From assembly GCF_000282035.1 (NCBI RefSeq), contig NZ_AKKA01000011.1:38831-102830 (forward strand): DNA of 64,000 nucleotides, given 5' to 3'. The translations under genes were made by a program, and so were the position numbers. Each line of letters starts with the position of its first letter. The stretch's first letter is position 1. Shown here one piece after another: positions 8,939 to 16,344 of this stretch. This DNA comes from Rhizobium sp. CF122. GTDB lineage: Bacteria; Pseudomonadota; Alphaproteobacteria; Rhizobiales; Rhizobiaceae. The notes under the pieces are model-generated. The model was not told where the DNA came from. It did not search any database and was given only the letters and a program-made list of their open reading frames with translations.

Positions 8939-9235
8939 ATGACTGAAGCACATGATACCACTGGAAAATCGGGAGCCAAGCGATTTGGCATCGATCACAA
9001 CACCGGCCATCTCGTTCTGGGCTCCGTAAGTATTCCGCTTCCACGGTCGCGCCTCGCCAGAATGACGATCGGCATGCTGCTGATCCTGGGTGGAGTTTTG
9101 GGATTCTTGCCCGTTCTCGGCTTCTGGATGATTCCGTTGGGATTCATCGTTCTGTCGCACGACCTGCATCTCGTGCGTCGGATGCGGCGGCGATTCTCCG
9201 TCTGGTGGAGCAAGAGGCGGAAACCCGCCCCTTAA
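8939..9235 (+). CDS. Small two-TM membrane protein, PGPGW-like
   Basis: A 98-residue protein with two adjacent hydrophobic segments (about 42-58 and 61-76, MTIGMLLILGGVLGFLPVLG then WMIPLGFIVLS) and a basic C-terminal tail. The 'LGFLPVLGFWMIPLG' core resembles the PGPGW family of putative transmembrane proteins. No clear ribosome site precedes ATG 8939. It stops one base from the stop codon of the convergent pit gene, with no room for a separate terminator. Confidence 0.65.
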   Translation: MTEAHDTTGKSGAKRFGIDHNTGHLVLGSVSIPLPRSRLARMTIGMLLILGGVLGFLPVLGFWMIPLGFIVLSHDLHLVRRMRRRFSVWWSKRRKPAP

Positions 9236-9236
9236 A

Positions 9237-10241
9237 TCAGTTGAAAAGGCCCGCCACGCAATAAAAGAGCGCCGAAATAAGCGCGGCAGCCGGGAGCGTG
9301 ATCACCCAGGCAACGACGATGTTGCCTGCTAGGCCCCAACGGACTGCCGAGACGCGGCGCGCGGCGCCAACGCCGATGATCGCGCCAGTGATCGTATGGG
9401 TCGTGGAAACCGGAATCCCAAGCCACGTGGCTCCGAAGAGGGTGAGAGCGCCGCCTGTCTCCGCGCAGAACCCCTGCATAGGGTTCAGACGGGTGATCTT
9501 CGACCCCATGGTATGGACGATTCGCCAGCCGCCGAAGAGTGTCCCAAGCGCCATGGCCGTCTGGCAGGAGAGCACGACCCAGAGCGGTACGTGGAAGCTT
9601 CCCCCGAGATAACCCTGCGAATAGAGAAGTACGGCGATGATGCCCATCGTCTTTTGCGCATCATTGCCGCCGTGGCCCAGCGAATAAAGAGAGGCGGATA
9701 CGAATTGCAGGACGCGGAACGTCCGATCGACAGCAAAGGGTGTCTGCCGAACGAAGATCCAGGAGACGATAAGCACGAGGAAGAGCGCCAGCATGAAGCC
9801 GATCAACGGCGACATGACGATCGCGCCCGCTGTCTTCAGCAGTCCGCTCCACACGATTGAGCTGAAGCCAACTTTTGCTAGTCCGGCGCCTACCAGCCCG
9901 CCCACCAGAGCATGCGAAGAGCTGGACGGGATGCCGAAGATCCAGGTTACGATATTCCAGACGATCGCGCCCATCAGTGCCGCGAAGATGATCAGCGGCG
10001 TGACGATATTGGGGTCGATGATGCCGGTTCCAAGGGTTTCGGCAACATGGAGACCGAAGAACAGGAACGCAATGAAATTGAAGAAAGCTGCCCAGACGAC
10101 GGCATACTGAGGCCGCAGTACGCGCGTGGAAACGATCGTTGCGATCGAATTCGCGGCATCATGCAGGCCATTCAGGAAGTCAAAGAACAGCGCGATCGCG
10201 ATCAGGCCGGCGAGCAGCGGAAAGGCGAGGGTGGCGTCCAT
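9237..10241 (-). CDS. pit: Low-affinity inorganic phosphate transporter, PiT family
   Basis: A 334-residue inner-membrane phosphate:cation symporter of the PiT family. The two inverted-repeat signatures are present: FDFLNGLHDAANSIATIVST near residue 22 and GHGGNDAQKTMGIIA near 195, with IPSSSSHALVGGLVG and IPVSTTHTITGAIIG as the paired loops. About ten membrane segments can be read. The ATG at 10241 shares its A with the TGA of the upstream DUF47 gene, so the two are translationally coupled. The same orfA-pit pairing is known from Ensifer meliloti, where it is lowered by PhoB under phosphate starvation; I could not find a convincing Pho box here. Confidence 0.93.
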   Translation of the reverse strand: MDATLAFPLLAGLIAIALFFDFLNGLHDAANSIATIVSTRVLRPQYAVVWAAFFNFIAFLFFGLHVAETLGTGIIDPNIVTPLIIFAALMGAIVWNIVTWIFGIPSSSSHALVGGLVGAGLAKVGFSSIVWSGLLKTAGAIVMSPLIGFMLALFLVLIVSWIFVRQTPFAVDRTFRVLQFVSASLYSLGHGGNDAQKTMGIIAVLLYSQGYLGGSFHVPLWVVLSCQTAMALGTLFGGWRIVHTMGSKITRLNPMQGFCAETGGALTLFGATWLGIPVSTTHTITGAIIGVGAARRVSAVRWGLAGNIVVAWVITLPAAALISALFYCVAGLFN

Positions 10242-10882
10242 CAAACGTTCTCAATCACGATGCCGCTGATTTCGTTGGCAACGTCTTCGAAGCGATCAAC
10301 GACCTTCTCGAGTTCACCGTAGATTTCGCTGCCGATGATGTAGGCCATCGCATTTGACGCGCCGTGACGGAGGAAGAGTTCCTTCAGGCCGTGATCGTGC
10401 AACTCGTCGGAGCGTCCTTCCACGCGGGTAACTTCCTCCGCAATCGCCATGAGCCGCGGAGCGTTGGCGTTGATGCGATCAAGCAGTGGGATCGCCTCGG
10501 CGATGAGATGGGCGGCCTGCACGATTGCCACGCCCATTTCTTGCATGCGTGGATCGAATTGGGTTTGCTCGAAGAGCCGGATCGTCTTGACAGTCTTGTG
10601 CATCATATCGATCGCGTCATCCATCGACTGGATCAGATCCTTGATATCGACACGGTCGAAAGGTGTGATGAAGCTCCGGCGAACCGCAAGCAGCACCTCG
10701 CGGGTGATGTTGTCGGCATCGTTTTCGAGCGCGACGATCCGATCGCAATGCCGCTCGGTATCCTTGCCGGCGAGCAATTCGTTCAGCGCTTCGGCGGCGC
10801 CAACGATCGTCCGGGAATGCTGGGCAAAAAGGTCAAAGAACCGGTCTTCACGCGGCAAAAGTCTACGAAACCAGCTGAGCAT
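10241..10882 (-). CDS. DUF47 (PhoU-like) accessory protein of Pit
   Basis: A 213-residue all-helical protein. The start at ATG 10882 (MLSWFRRLLPREDRFFDLF) was chosen because this is the usual N-terminus of the rhizobial family; an open frame continues 19 codons upstream. Paired helices with E/D-rich metal-cluster motifs (HCDRIVALENDADNI, VEGRSDELHDHGLKELF) are typical of PhoU/DUF47 proteins. It overlaps the pit start by one base and forms a two-gene operon with it. The family is thought to support or regulate Pit-mediated phosphate uptake. Confidence 0.9.
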   Translation of the reverse strand: MLSWFRRLLPREDRFFDLFAQHSRTIVGAAEALNELLAGKDTERHCDRIVALENDADNITREVLLAVRRSFITPFDRVDIKDLIQSMDDAIDMMHKTVKTIRLFEQTQFDPRMQEMGVAIVQAAHLIAEAIPLLDRINANAPRLMAIAEEVTRVEGRSDELHDHGLKELFLRHGASNAMAYIIGSEIYGELEKVVDRFEDVANEISGIVIENV

Positions 10883-11080
10883 TCCATCCATCCGTTTGAG
10901 AATTTTTAGAAGCTCGTCATAAATTGGCAGGGCTTGCAATTAAAGTGTCACAATTGCACCTGCCAAGATTCTTTTGCGCCGTGCATTACAATAGGAGCCA
11001 GGGAACTTGAGACTTGACTGAGCGTTAAAGTTCTAAGCGTTTTCCAACGCGAGACAGGCAGGAAATGAGAAGGTGCTGGA

Positions 11081-11515
11081 ATGAAGAAGCTTGCGGTACT
11101 GGTATTGGCAATTGCGACGAGCCTGTCGGGCATCGGACCGTCCTTTGCCGAAAATTCGGGTGACGAGCATTCGGTTCAAAGCCGCGGCACGTTTGGAGAT
11201 TCTGGCGCGAGAAACAACCGCAACTACGATCGATGCAGCGTCTATCGTTGCGGTGGCTATCGCCACGGCCACTATGGTAGGCGCTACTATCGTGATGACT
11301 ACTATCGCCGTCACGACAATGATGCCGGCGCTCTGATCGGTGGTCTGGCGGCGGGGGCAATCATCGGCGGCCTCATTGCTTCACAGCCACGGGTTGGCCC
11401 GATCGGCAATTCGCACGTCGATTGGTGTTACAGCCGCTACCGCTCCTATCGGGCATATGACAACACCTATCAGCCATATTATGGCCCGCGGCGGCAGTGC
11501 TACTCGCCATACTAA
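11081..11515 (+). CDS. BA14K-family secreted protein
   Basis: A 144-residue protein with a cleavable signal peptide (residues 1-23, ending PSFAEN), a Tyr/Arg/His-rich middle, a hydrophobic Gly/Ala segment ([19 protein letters not shown], about 84-102), and the C-terminal BA14K motif at 112-144 ([17 protein letters not shown], then [10 protein letters not shown]). The family is named after a Brucella immunoreactive protein with lectin-like behaviour and is confined mainly to Rhizobiales. Likely periplasmic or surface exposed. It is monocistronic, with its own terminator. Confidence 0.85.
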   Translation: MKKLAVLVLAIATSLSGIGPSFAENSGDEHSVQSRGTFGDSGARNNRNYDRCSVYRCGGYRHGHYGRRYYRDDYYRRHDNDAGALIGGLAAGAIIGGLIASQPRVGPIGNSHVDWCYSRYRSYRAYDNTYQPYYGPRRQCYSPY

Positions 11516-11528
11516 TGGTTGATCAAAG

Positions 11529-11568
11529 AAACCGGCGGGCCTGTCGATTGGAAATCCTGCCGGTTTTT
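11529..11568 (+). terminator. Probable terminator after the BA14K gene
   Basis: AAACCGGCGGG pairs with CCTGCCGGTTTTT (one bulge) across an 18-base loop, ending in a T run, 13 bases after the stop codon. Confidence 0.6.
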
Positions 11569-11931
11569 GCGGCAGGGTGACCGGGATCATCACCACGCTT
11601 CCGGGTCGAGGTTTGCCGCGTTTACGGTGATCGACGAGCTCAAGGTGAGAGGCAAGATCACGTTCGCTCAGGCGGTTCGTCGTACATATCCTTCAAAAAC
11701 ATGGATTCTCGCCTCTCCTCTTTCCAACAGGCGAGTACAGGTTCATCATGTCATGGCTGTCCCTTGACCTTTCCGCGCGTCGCTTGAACAGCACGACCTG
11801 CTGGGGACGTGGGATGCTTACCGCCGCTTAGCTGTTTCAGCAGGTCCGAACCCGGAACTAACACTGATTTATTTGGGATCGGAAGGTTTCGGCGGTCAGG
11901 CCTTGTAGGATGCTCAATTTGGAGAGTTCCC
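11569..11931. other. Intergenic stretch without a supported gene
   Basis: About 360 bases between the BA14K terminator and the small lipoprotein. Open frames here lack ribosome sites and recognisable protein character. The last part should contain the promoter of the lipoprotein gene. Confidence 0.4.
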
Positions 11932-12099
11932 ATGATCCGCTTGCACAAGCCAATCGCAGCTTTCGCTTTTCTCTTGCTCGCCGCAATCAGTTCGTCATGT
12001 ACCCCCGGTGGGCCGGGGGCCCGCTCGCTGAACGAACCTTTGAACCTCGCCTGCGCGGATGGCTTCAAGGCCAGAGGCGACGGCTCATGCAGCTTTTAA
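11932..12099 (+). CDS. Small putative lipoprotein
   Basis: A 55-residue protein starting at ATG 11932, with GGAGAG six bases upstream. A basic N-terminus (MIRLHKP) and hydrophobic core (AAFAFLLLAAISSSC) end in a cysteine at residue 22, a plausible though not ideal lipobox. The mature part is only about 34 residues and has two more Cys (ACADGF, GSCSF). No family recognised; probably an envelope lipoprotein. Confidence 0.6.
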   Translation: MIRLHKPIAAFAFLLLAAISSSCTPGGPGARSLNEPLNLACADGFKARGDGSCSF

Positions 12100-12274
12100 G
12101 ATCCGAGTAAATGCAATATCGCCCGCGGCTGACAGGCGAACTGACGAAATCCCGCAGGGGATAGGCTGCCTGATCAGCGGCATCAATGAGGCCTTCGGGC
12201 GGTTAAGCTTTCAGCCTCGGGGAACGAATGGGAGCGGGCACGCCGGCTCTGCCTCACTAGGAACCGGCAACAAT

Positions 12275-12610
12275 TCAGGATCGCGCCTTCCGCCAGCCAG
12301 CAGCTCGCGCGTCTGTCTCGCTGCAAATCCACCGCTCCCCGTGGAGTTGCGATATCTTGGTCTCGTCGTAATATTTTTTGCCTAGGACGTGGTAGATCCG
12401 CTCGCCAGTGTTGATGCTGACGTTGCCCTTGATGTTGCATGCGCTGGAGAAGGCCGCAAGCGGCGTCGAGGACGTGAGTAGGTCCGTTCCAACGTAGCCA
12501 GCCAGTCCGCCAACGATGATCGCCAGGTAGAAAGTCTGCATGGTGAAAAGCGGCGGTGGCTGCTTCTTTGTCCGATATCGCGGCGGGGGAAATGAGCGGT
12601 GTGTCGGCAT
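12275..12610 (-). CDS. ExoI-like membrane-anchored protein (sunset-type domain)
   Basis: About 111 residues with a Pro/Arg-rich N-terminus, one membrane segment (FYLAIIVGGLAGYVGTDLL), then a C-terminal motif region: CNIKGNVSINTGERIYHVLG, KYYDETKI, GERWICSETDARAAGWRKA. This matches short proteins annotated as succinoglycan biosynthesis ExoI-like, which share the 'CxIKGNI.. TGERIYHVPG..YY' element. The start is uncertain: candidates are ATG at 12658, 12610 and 12541, none with a strong site. The function is not established; the exo link is by name only. Confidence 0.65.
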   Translation of the reverse strand: MPTHRSFPPPRYRTKKQPPPLFTMQTFYLAIIVGGLAGYVGTDLLTSSTPLAAFSSACNIKGNVSINTGERIYHVLGKKYYDETKISQLHGERWICSETDARAAGWRKARS

Positions 12611-12760
12611 ACCTTTAGCAAAAGAGAATTCCGGCCTTCGCTCAAGGAGAAGTTGCATGAAAGGTGAAGCATCCGCTTCCTGATACGATTCCGTAATGGC
12701 CCTTTGATCTGTCTTCCTGGACCCTCACGTCAAGCCTGTGGAAGAACGTTCTGGAAACGC

Positions 12761-12795
12761 TTATTCAGAATGGAAAAAGGACATTATTCAGAATG
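12761..12795. repeat. 12-base direct repeat upstream of tRNA-Cys
   Basis: TTATTCAGAATG occurs at 12761-12772 and again at 12784-12795. The function is unknown; it lies about 70-100 bases before the tRNA and may overlap its promoter region. Confidence 0.5.
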
Positions 12796-12862
12796 AACCC
12801 TCTTGCGATTTTTCTAGGATGGTTCTAAACGACCGCCACGGTTCGATTTTTCGACCGCGTGA

Positions 12863-12936
12863 GGCCTCGTGGCGGAGTGGTGACGCAGAGGACTGCAAAT
12901 CCTTGTACCCCGGTTCAATTCCGGGCGAGGCCTCCA
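12863..12936 (+). tRNA. tRNA-Cys(GCA)
   Basis: A 74-base cloverleaf with encoded CCA. The acceptor stem pairs GGCCTCG with CGAGGCC, the discriminator is T, the anticodon loop ACTGCAAAT gives GCA, and the T-arm is CGGTTCAATTCCG. Confidence 0.95.
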
Positions 12937-13563
12937 ACTCTATTTTCTATCCGTAAGATATTGATTTACGGCCGGATTTTCTGATCAGGTCGCGTTGACC
13001 TATCGCCATGCCGGATCGGGCAGTGGCGTCTTAATCCGATTTTCAGCTTGCTGTCCAATCGCCAGCTGGCAGCACGTCTCTTGCCGCTTCAATCCCGCGA
13101 AATTTGTTTGCAGCGAGCTCGCCAATCCACCTACTCCAATCGGACTAGGACCTAGGTCCATCTGGGCCAACTCTTACAACAGCGCTATGCTCCTCTTACT
13201 GGTCTGCCGGGGATAACGCGGGGCTTTGAAGGTATCGGACCCACTCCTTGATCAGCTCCATCTTCCTGTCCGCGGCAGACAGGGCGGGGGTGAGTTTTCT
13301 GTCCCAGCAATGCTGAGGGGGCGGCCAAGTTGGTCGCCCTCTCCCGGTCATAGTTACCTCATCCCGCCGAGCAGCTCGGCGGTCCGGGTCGGACGCTTCT
13401 GGAGCGCCATCCCTCCACGGCTAAGCTTCGACGACATTTTCTCCACCGGCATAGTGAAAATCCGCAAGGCACTAGCCTACGCGGACGTTTCCCACGACCA
13501 ACTCGGCGTCGCCGAGTTTTCGGTAGGGTGCTGAAGCTTCATCTTCAGTTCTGAGGAGCGCCT
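12937..13563. other. Gene-poor stretch after tRNA-Cys
   Basis: About 630 bases in which no open frame has both a ribosome site and protein-like composition. No repeat array or structured RNA was recognised. Confidence 0.4.
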
Positions 13564-13714
13564 ATGAAGTCGGCGACCAAAATACCGCAACTGGTGGAGC
13601 CGTGAACTGCATGCCGACATGCTGGCTATACTGATCGAGGAGGCCCTGTCCAAGGAAGAAGCGTTGCGCCACGGCATTCTCATCGACATAGAAGAGGAAA
13701 CCGAGTTGCAGTAG
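13564..13714 (+). pseudogene. Frameshifted small gene of unknown function
   Basis: GAGGAG lies six bases before ATG 13564, a strong start, but the ATG frame ends after 13 codons. One frame over, an open frame runs straight on to TAG at 13714 and encodes SRRPKYRNWWSREL, then ILIEEALSKEEALRHGILI and an acidic tail EEETELQ. Removing one A after the ATG would give a coherent 49-residue protein. It is either a recent single-base frameshift or a sequencing error. Confidence 0.45.
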
Positions 13715-13930
13715 CCTTCGCCGTAAACCGGGCGGCCCCGGCTGTATTCGGCCCCGGCCGGGTTGTCGACTGGGGAGGGGCTGGGGAGGCTCCGGGATCG
13801 ACCGCGACACGATATAGGTCCCGTTTGACGGCCGCCATTGGAGCTTAAAGGTATGTTTCGTCGTTTGTTCTTGCCTAAAAAGAACTTCTCGGCCCGCGTT
13901 CCAGTCGCTACCTCCACCGCGGCTTGGCGT

Positions 13931-14077
13931 TCAGTTGATCCGCTGCAGCGATGGCATCGGTGACACGCCGGTTGTCGCGATGTTCGGGGCGCTGACCCTC
14001 ACAAAGGGGATCAGGAGTATGATTGCTAGCAGCGCGCAGATGAAGAAGCTGCCCAGCAGGAGCGGTTTGATTGCCAT
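13931..14077 (-). CDS. Very small membrane protein (48 residues)
   Basis: Starts at ATG 14077 (MAIKPLLLGSF) with a GGATGGGA-like site directly upstream and ends at TGA 13931. Residues about 5-27 are one hydrophobic helix (LLLGSFFICALLAIILLIPF), followed by a short polar tail. There is no similarity I can name. It lies downstream of and in the same direction as another mini membrane protein (14149-14250), and the two could be co-transcribed. Confidence 0.5.
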   Translation of the reverse strand: MAIKPLLLGSFFICALLAIILLIPFVRVSAPNIATTGVSPMPSLQRIN

Positions 14078-14148
14078 GTCCCATCCGTCGAATCGCAAGG
14101 AAACGACACTATCGGGACAAAAACTGACAATGGCCTGAAGGTAGGCAG

Positions 14149-14250
14149 TCAGCTTGTTTCACGATCGAAAAGACCGCAGCAGAAGATGCCAACCAACGTT
14201 GCGATGATGAAGAAGTCGAACAACGAAAGATATTCGATAATGTTCGGCAT
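14149..14250 (-). CDS. Very small membrane protein (33 residues)
   Basis: ATG 14250 is preceded by GAGGAGGAG with ideal spacing. The 33-residue product starts MPNIIEYLSLFDFF and contains a single hydrophobic helix (FFIIATLVGIFCCGLF) with a polar end DRETS. Such short hydrophobic proteins are easily missed by gene callers. Its role is unknown; the strong ribosome site is the main evidence that it is translated. Confidence 0.6.
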   Translation of the reverse strand: MPNIIEYLSLFDFFIIATLVGIFCCGLFDRETS

Positions 14251-14450
14251 GGCCTACTCCTCCTCAATTCCTCCGGTTGCAATAATATCACAGCACGCTC
14301 CTTTGTTCCATGAAGGATTGCGCTAGGGCCGCGTCGGCGGCGCTCGCACCCCGAATTCTTGCCGCAGCCATTCGCGAAGCCTTGAAAGGCCGCTGTGCTA
14401 AGATTAAGAGACGTGCAGACAAAGCCGCTTCTACCGGGCGAGAGGACATA

Positions 14451-15113
14451 ATGAACTTCGAATCAGCACGCGCAAACATGGTCGACAACCAGCTCCGCAC
14501 GACGGACGTCACCTCGCATTCCGTGCTGACGGCCTTTCTCACCGTGCCGCGTGAGGTCTTCGTTCCCGAGAAGGCGAAGCCGCTTGCCTATATCGACAGT
14601 GACGTCGAAATCTGTCCGGCAGATGCCGCCAAGCCTGCGCGCTATCTGATGCAGCCGTCGCCGCTTGCAAAGCTGCTCCAGCTTGCGGCGGTCACGAAGG
14701 ATGATGTCGTACTCGAGATCGGCGCTGGCAGTGGTTACGTATCGGCTCTTTTTTCGCAGCTTGCCGGTACGGTGATCGCGGTTGAGGAAGACGAAACGCT
14801 CGCTACGGAAGCCAGGACCAACCTTGCCGGCTACACGAACGTGTCGGTCGTCACAGGCTCACTCAATGCTGGCAATGCGTCCGGCGCTCCTTATGATCTC
14901 ATTTTCGTCAGTGGCTCAGTCGAGGAAGTCCCTTCCTCCTTGCTCTCCCAGCTTCGTGACGGTGGCCGTCTGGTCACGGTACAGGGTTACGGCGGTTCGG
15001 CACGCGCGAAGGTCTTTGTGAGCGAGCGCGGCACCGTTTCCGAAAACGTCTACTTCAATGCCTCCGTTAAGCCGCTTCCTGGTTTTGCCAAGGCGCGCGA
15101 ATTCGTGTTCTGA
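14451..15113 (+). CDS. Protein-L-isoaspartate O-methyltransferase family protein
   Basis: A 220-residue SAM-dependent methyltransferase of the PCMT family. ATG 14451 (MNFESARANMVDNQLRTTDV) has GAGG upstream; an in-frame extension before it is not needed. The SAM-binding motif I is VVLEIGAGSGYVSAL near residue 87, preceded by LMQPSPLAKLLQLA. The N-terminal RxxMVxxQLR pattern fits the family. It is a paralogue of the pcm gene at 36737. In other rhizobia this gene stands before tolC; here popZ follows after a terminator. Confidence 0.85.
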   Translation: MNFESARANMVDNQLRTTDVTSHSVLTAFLTVPREVFVPEKAKPLAYIDSDVEICPADAAKPARYLMQPSPLAKLLQLAAVTKDDVVLEIGAGSGYVSALFSQLAGTVIAVEEDETLATEARTNLAGYTNVSVVTGSLNAGNASGAPYDLIFVSGSVEEVPSSLLSQLRDGGRLVTVQGYGGSARAKVFVSERGTVSENVYFNASVKPLPGFAKAREFVF

Positions 15114-15145
15114 TCAACAGCTGCGATCACTGATTTTCAACGGGC

Positions 15146-15180
15146 GCCTTTTGGCGCCCGTCTTTCTTTCCGGCCATCGA
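15146..15180 (+). terminator. Terminator after the PCMT-family gene
   Basis: CGGGCGCC TTTT GGCGCCCG, an 8-bp perfect stem, followed by TCTTTCTTT. Confidence 0.85.
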
Positions 15181-15335
15181 AACGGGGTGCCAAGCAAGCG
15201 TGGCAGAAAGCTGTGCATGGCAGCATTCATTTGATTCGCGATGATTTTTTTCAATCATCGGCTATCCTAAGGTACGGGTGATTCGGATGCCCATTCCACG
15301 CAATCCGGTCGTTTTTCGGAATAACGGGGATAGAT

Positions 15336-16226
15336 ATGGCTCAGCCAAGCGTAGCGCGTGAACCGTCCATGGAGGAGATTCTGGCGTCGATCCGCCAGAT
15401 CATCGAAAGCAATGACCCTGGTGCGGGCAGGGCGCTTTCTGCGTCGCTGCCGGCGGTTTATGGCGCCGATGAGGACGATCGTGATTCGGACATTCATTTG
15501 ACGGTGGACGAGACTTACGCTGGCGTGGAATTCCCTGAACCGGTCTCTCAGCCCGACCCACGTTTCGTCGCTGCTAACTCGGCGGGCTCGGCTCCTCTGC
15601 CGGGGGCGCAGCCGCGTGCCATGTCTCTCGCCGATGTCGCTGCGCGCGTCCGTGCGGCGTCGGAGCGGAACGCTGCCCAGTTGCAGCGCGAAGTGCCGCC
15701 GGCATTTCGGCAGCCGGACATAAGGAACACAGAACTGAGAGCCGAGGCGTTGGAAGCTCCTCGTGAGATGCCGATGCCTGCTCCGATGGCTCCGCAACCT
15801 GCTGAAGCCGCGACAGCCCCCATTTCAGCTCCTGCGCCAAAAATCGTTGCCGTGCGTCCGCCTGTGGAAGTACCGTTCGAAATGCCTCAAATTGTTGCCA
15901 TGGAGCCGCGACCGGCTGTCGTTGAAGTGGCTGAGGTATCCGTTCCCGCCGTTGCCACACCGATGGCGGAGGAGATGCTGCCAGGCCGCATTGAGGATCA
16001 GCAGCAGCCGGCATTGCTCTCGCATGACGCGGGCCTTCAGGTCAGCCGGTCCTTCGAGGAGCTCGCTGCCGCGATCGATGGCGCCGAACGTCGCTCTCTC
16101 GATGAGATTGCGGAAGACATGCTGCGCCCGATGCTGCGCGAATGGCTGGACGACAATCTGCCGACGCTGGTCGAACGTCTGGTGCGTGAGGAGATCGAAC
16201 GCGTGGCGCGCGGCCCGCGCCGCTGA
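15336..16226 (+). CDS. popZ: PopZ-type polar organizing protein (DUF2497)
   Basis: A 296-residue protein with the three-part layout of PopZ: a short N-terminal helical motif (SMEEILASIRQIIESND, residues 10-26), a long low-complexity Pro/Ala/Glu-rich linker (about 60-225), and a C-terminal oligomerisation region (SLDEIAEDMLRPMLREWLDD, then LPTLVERLVREEIERVARG). PopZ forms a polar matrix that anchors the chromosome origin through ParB and recruits cell-cycle proteins; in Agrobacterium it sits at the growing pole. It directly precedes valS, a conserved arrangement. The linker is longer than in Caulobacter PopZ (about 177 residues total). Confidence 0.85.
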   Translation: MAQPSVAREPSMEEILASIRQIIESNDPGAGRALSASLPAVYGADEDDRDSDIHLTVDETYAGVEFPEPVSQPDPRFVAANSAGSAPLPGAQPRAMSLADVAARVRAASERNAAQLQREVPPAFRQPDIRNTELRAEALEAPREMPMPAPMAPQPAEAATAPISAPAPKIVAVRPPVEVPFEMPQIVAMEPRPAVVEVAEVSVPAVATPMAEEMLPGRIEDQQQPALLSHDAGLQVSRSFEELAAAIDGAERRSLDEIAEDMLRPMLREWLDDNLPTLVERLVREEIERVARGPRR

Positions 16227-16247
16227 TCGGAAACGCCTTTTCCCAAA

Positions 16248-16280
16248 GAGCCGCTCCGGTCTCCGGGGCGGCTTTTTTAT
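16248..16280 (+). terminator. Terminator between popZ and valS
   Basis: AGCCGCTCCGG pairs with CCGGGGCGGCT around a short TCT loop, followed by TTTTTTATT. Confidence 0.85.
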
Positions 16281-16344
16281 TGACTTGCCTGAAGCCATCC
16301 TATTTACAACCCGCATCTAAGAACCTCCAGATTTTGGTCCCCAA

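Noticed and set aside
10883..11080. Pho box upstream of the DUF47-pit operon
   Set aside because: No pair of CTGTCAT-like repeats with correct spacing could be found; GTGTCAC occurs once only.
13853..13963. 36-codon frame beginning MFRRLFLPKK
   Set aside because: The ribosome site is poorly placed and it overlaps a better-supported mini-gene on the other strand.
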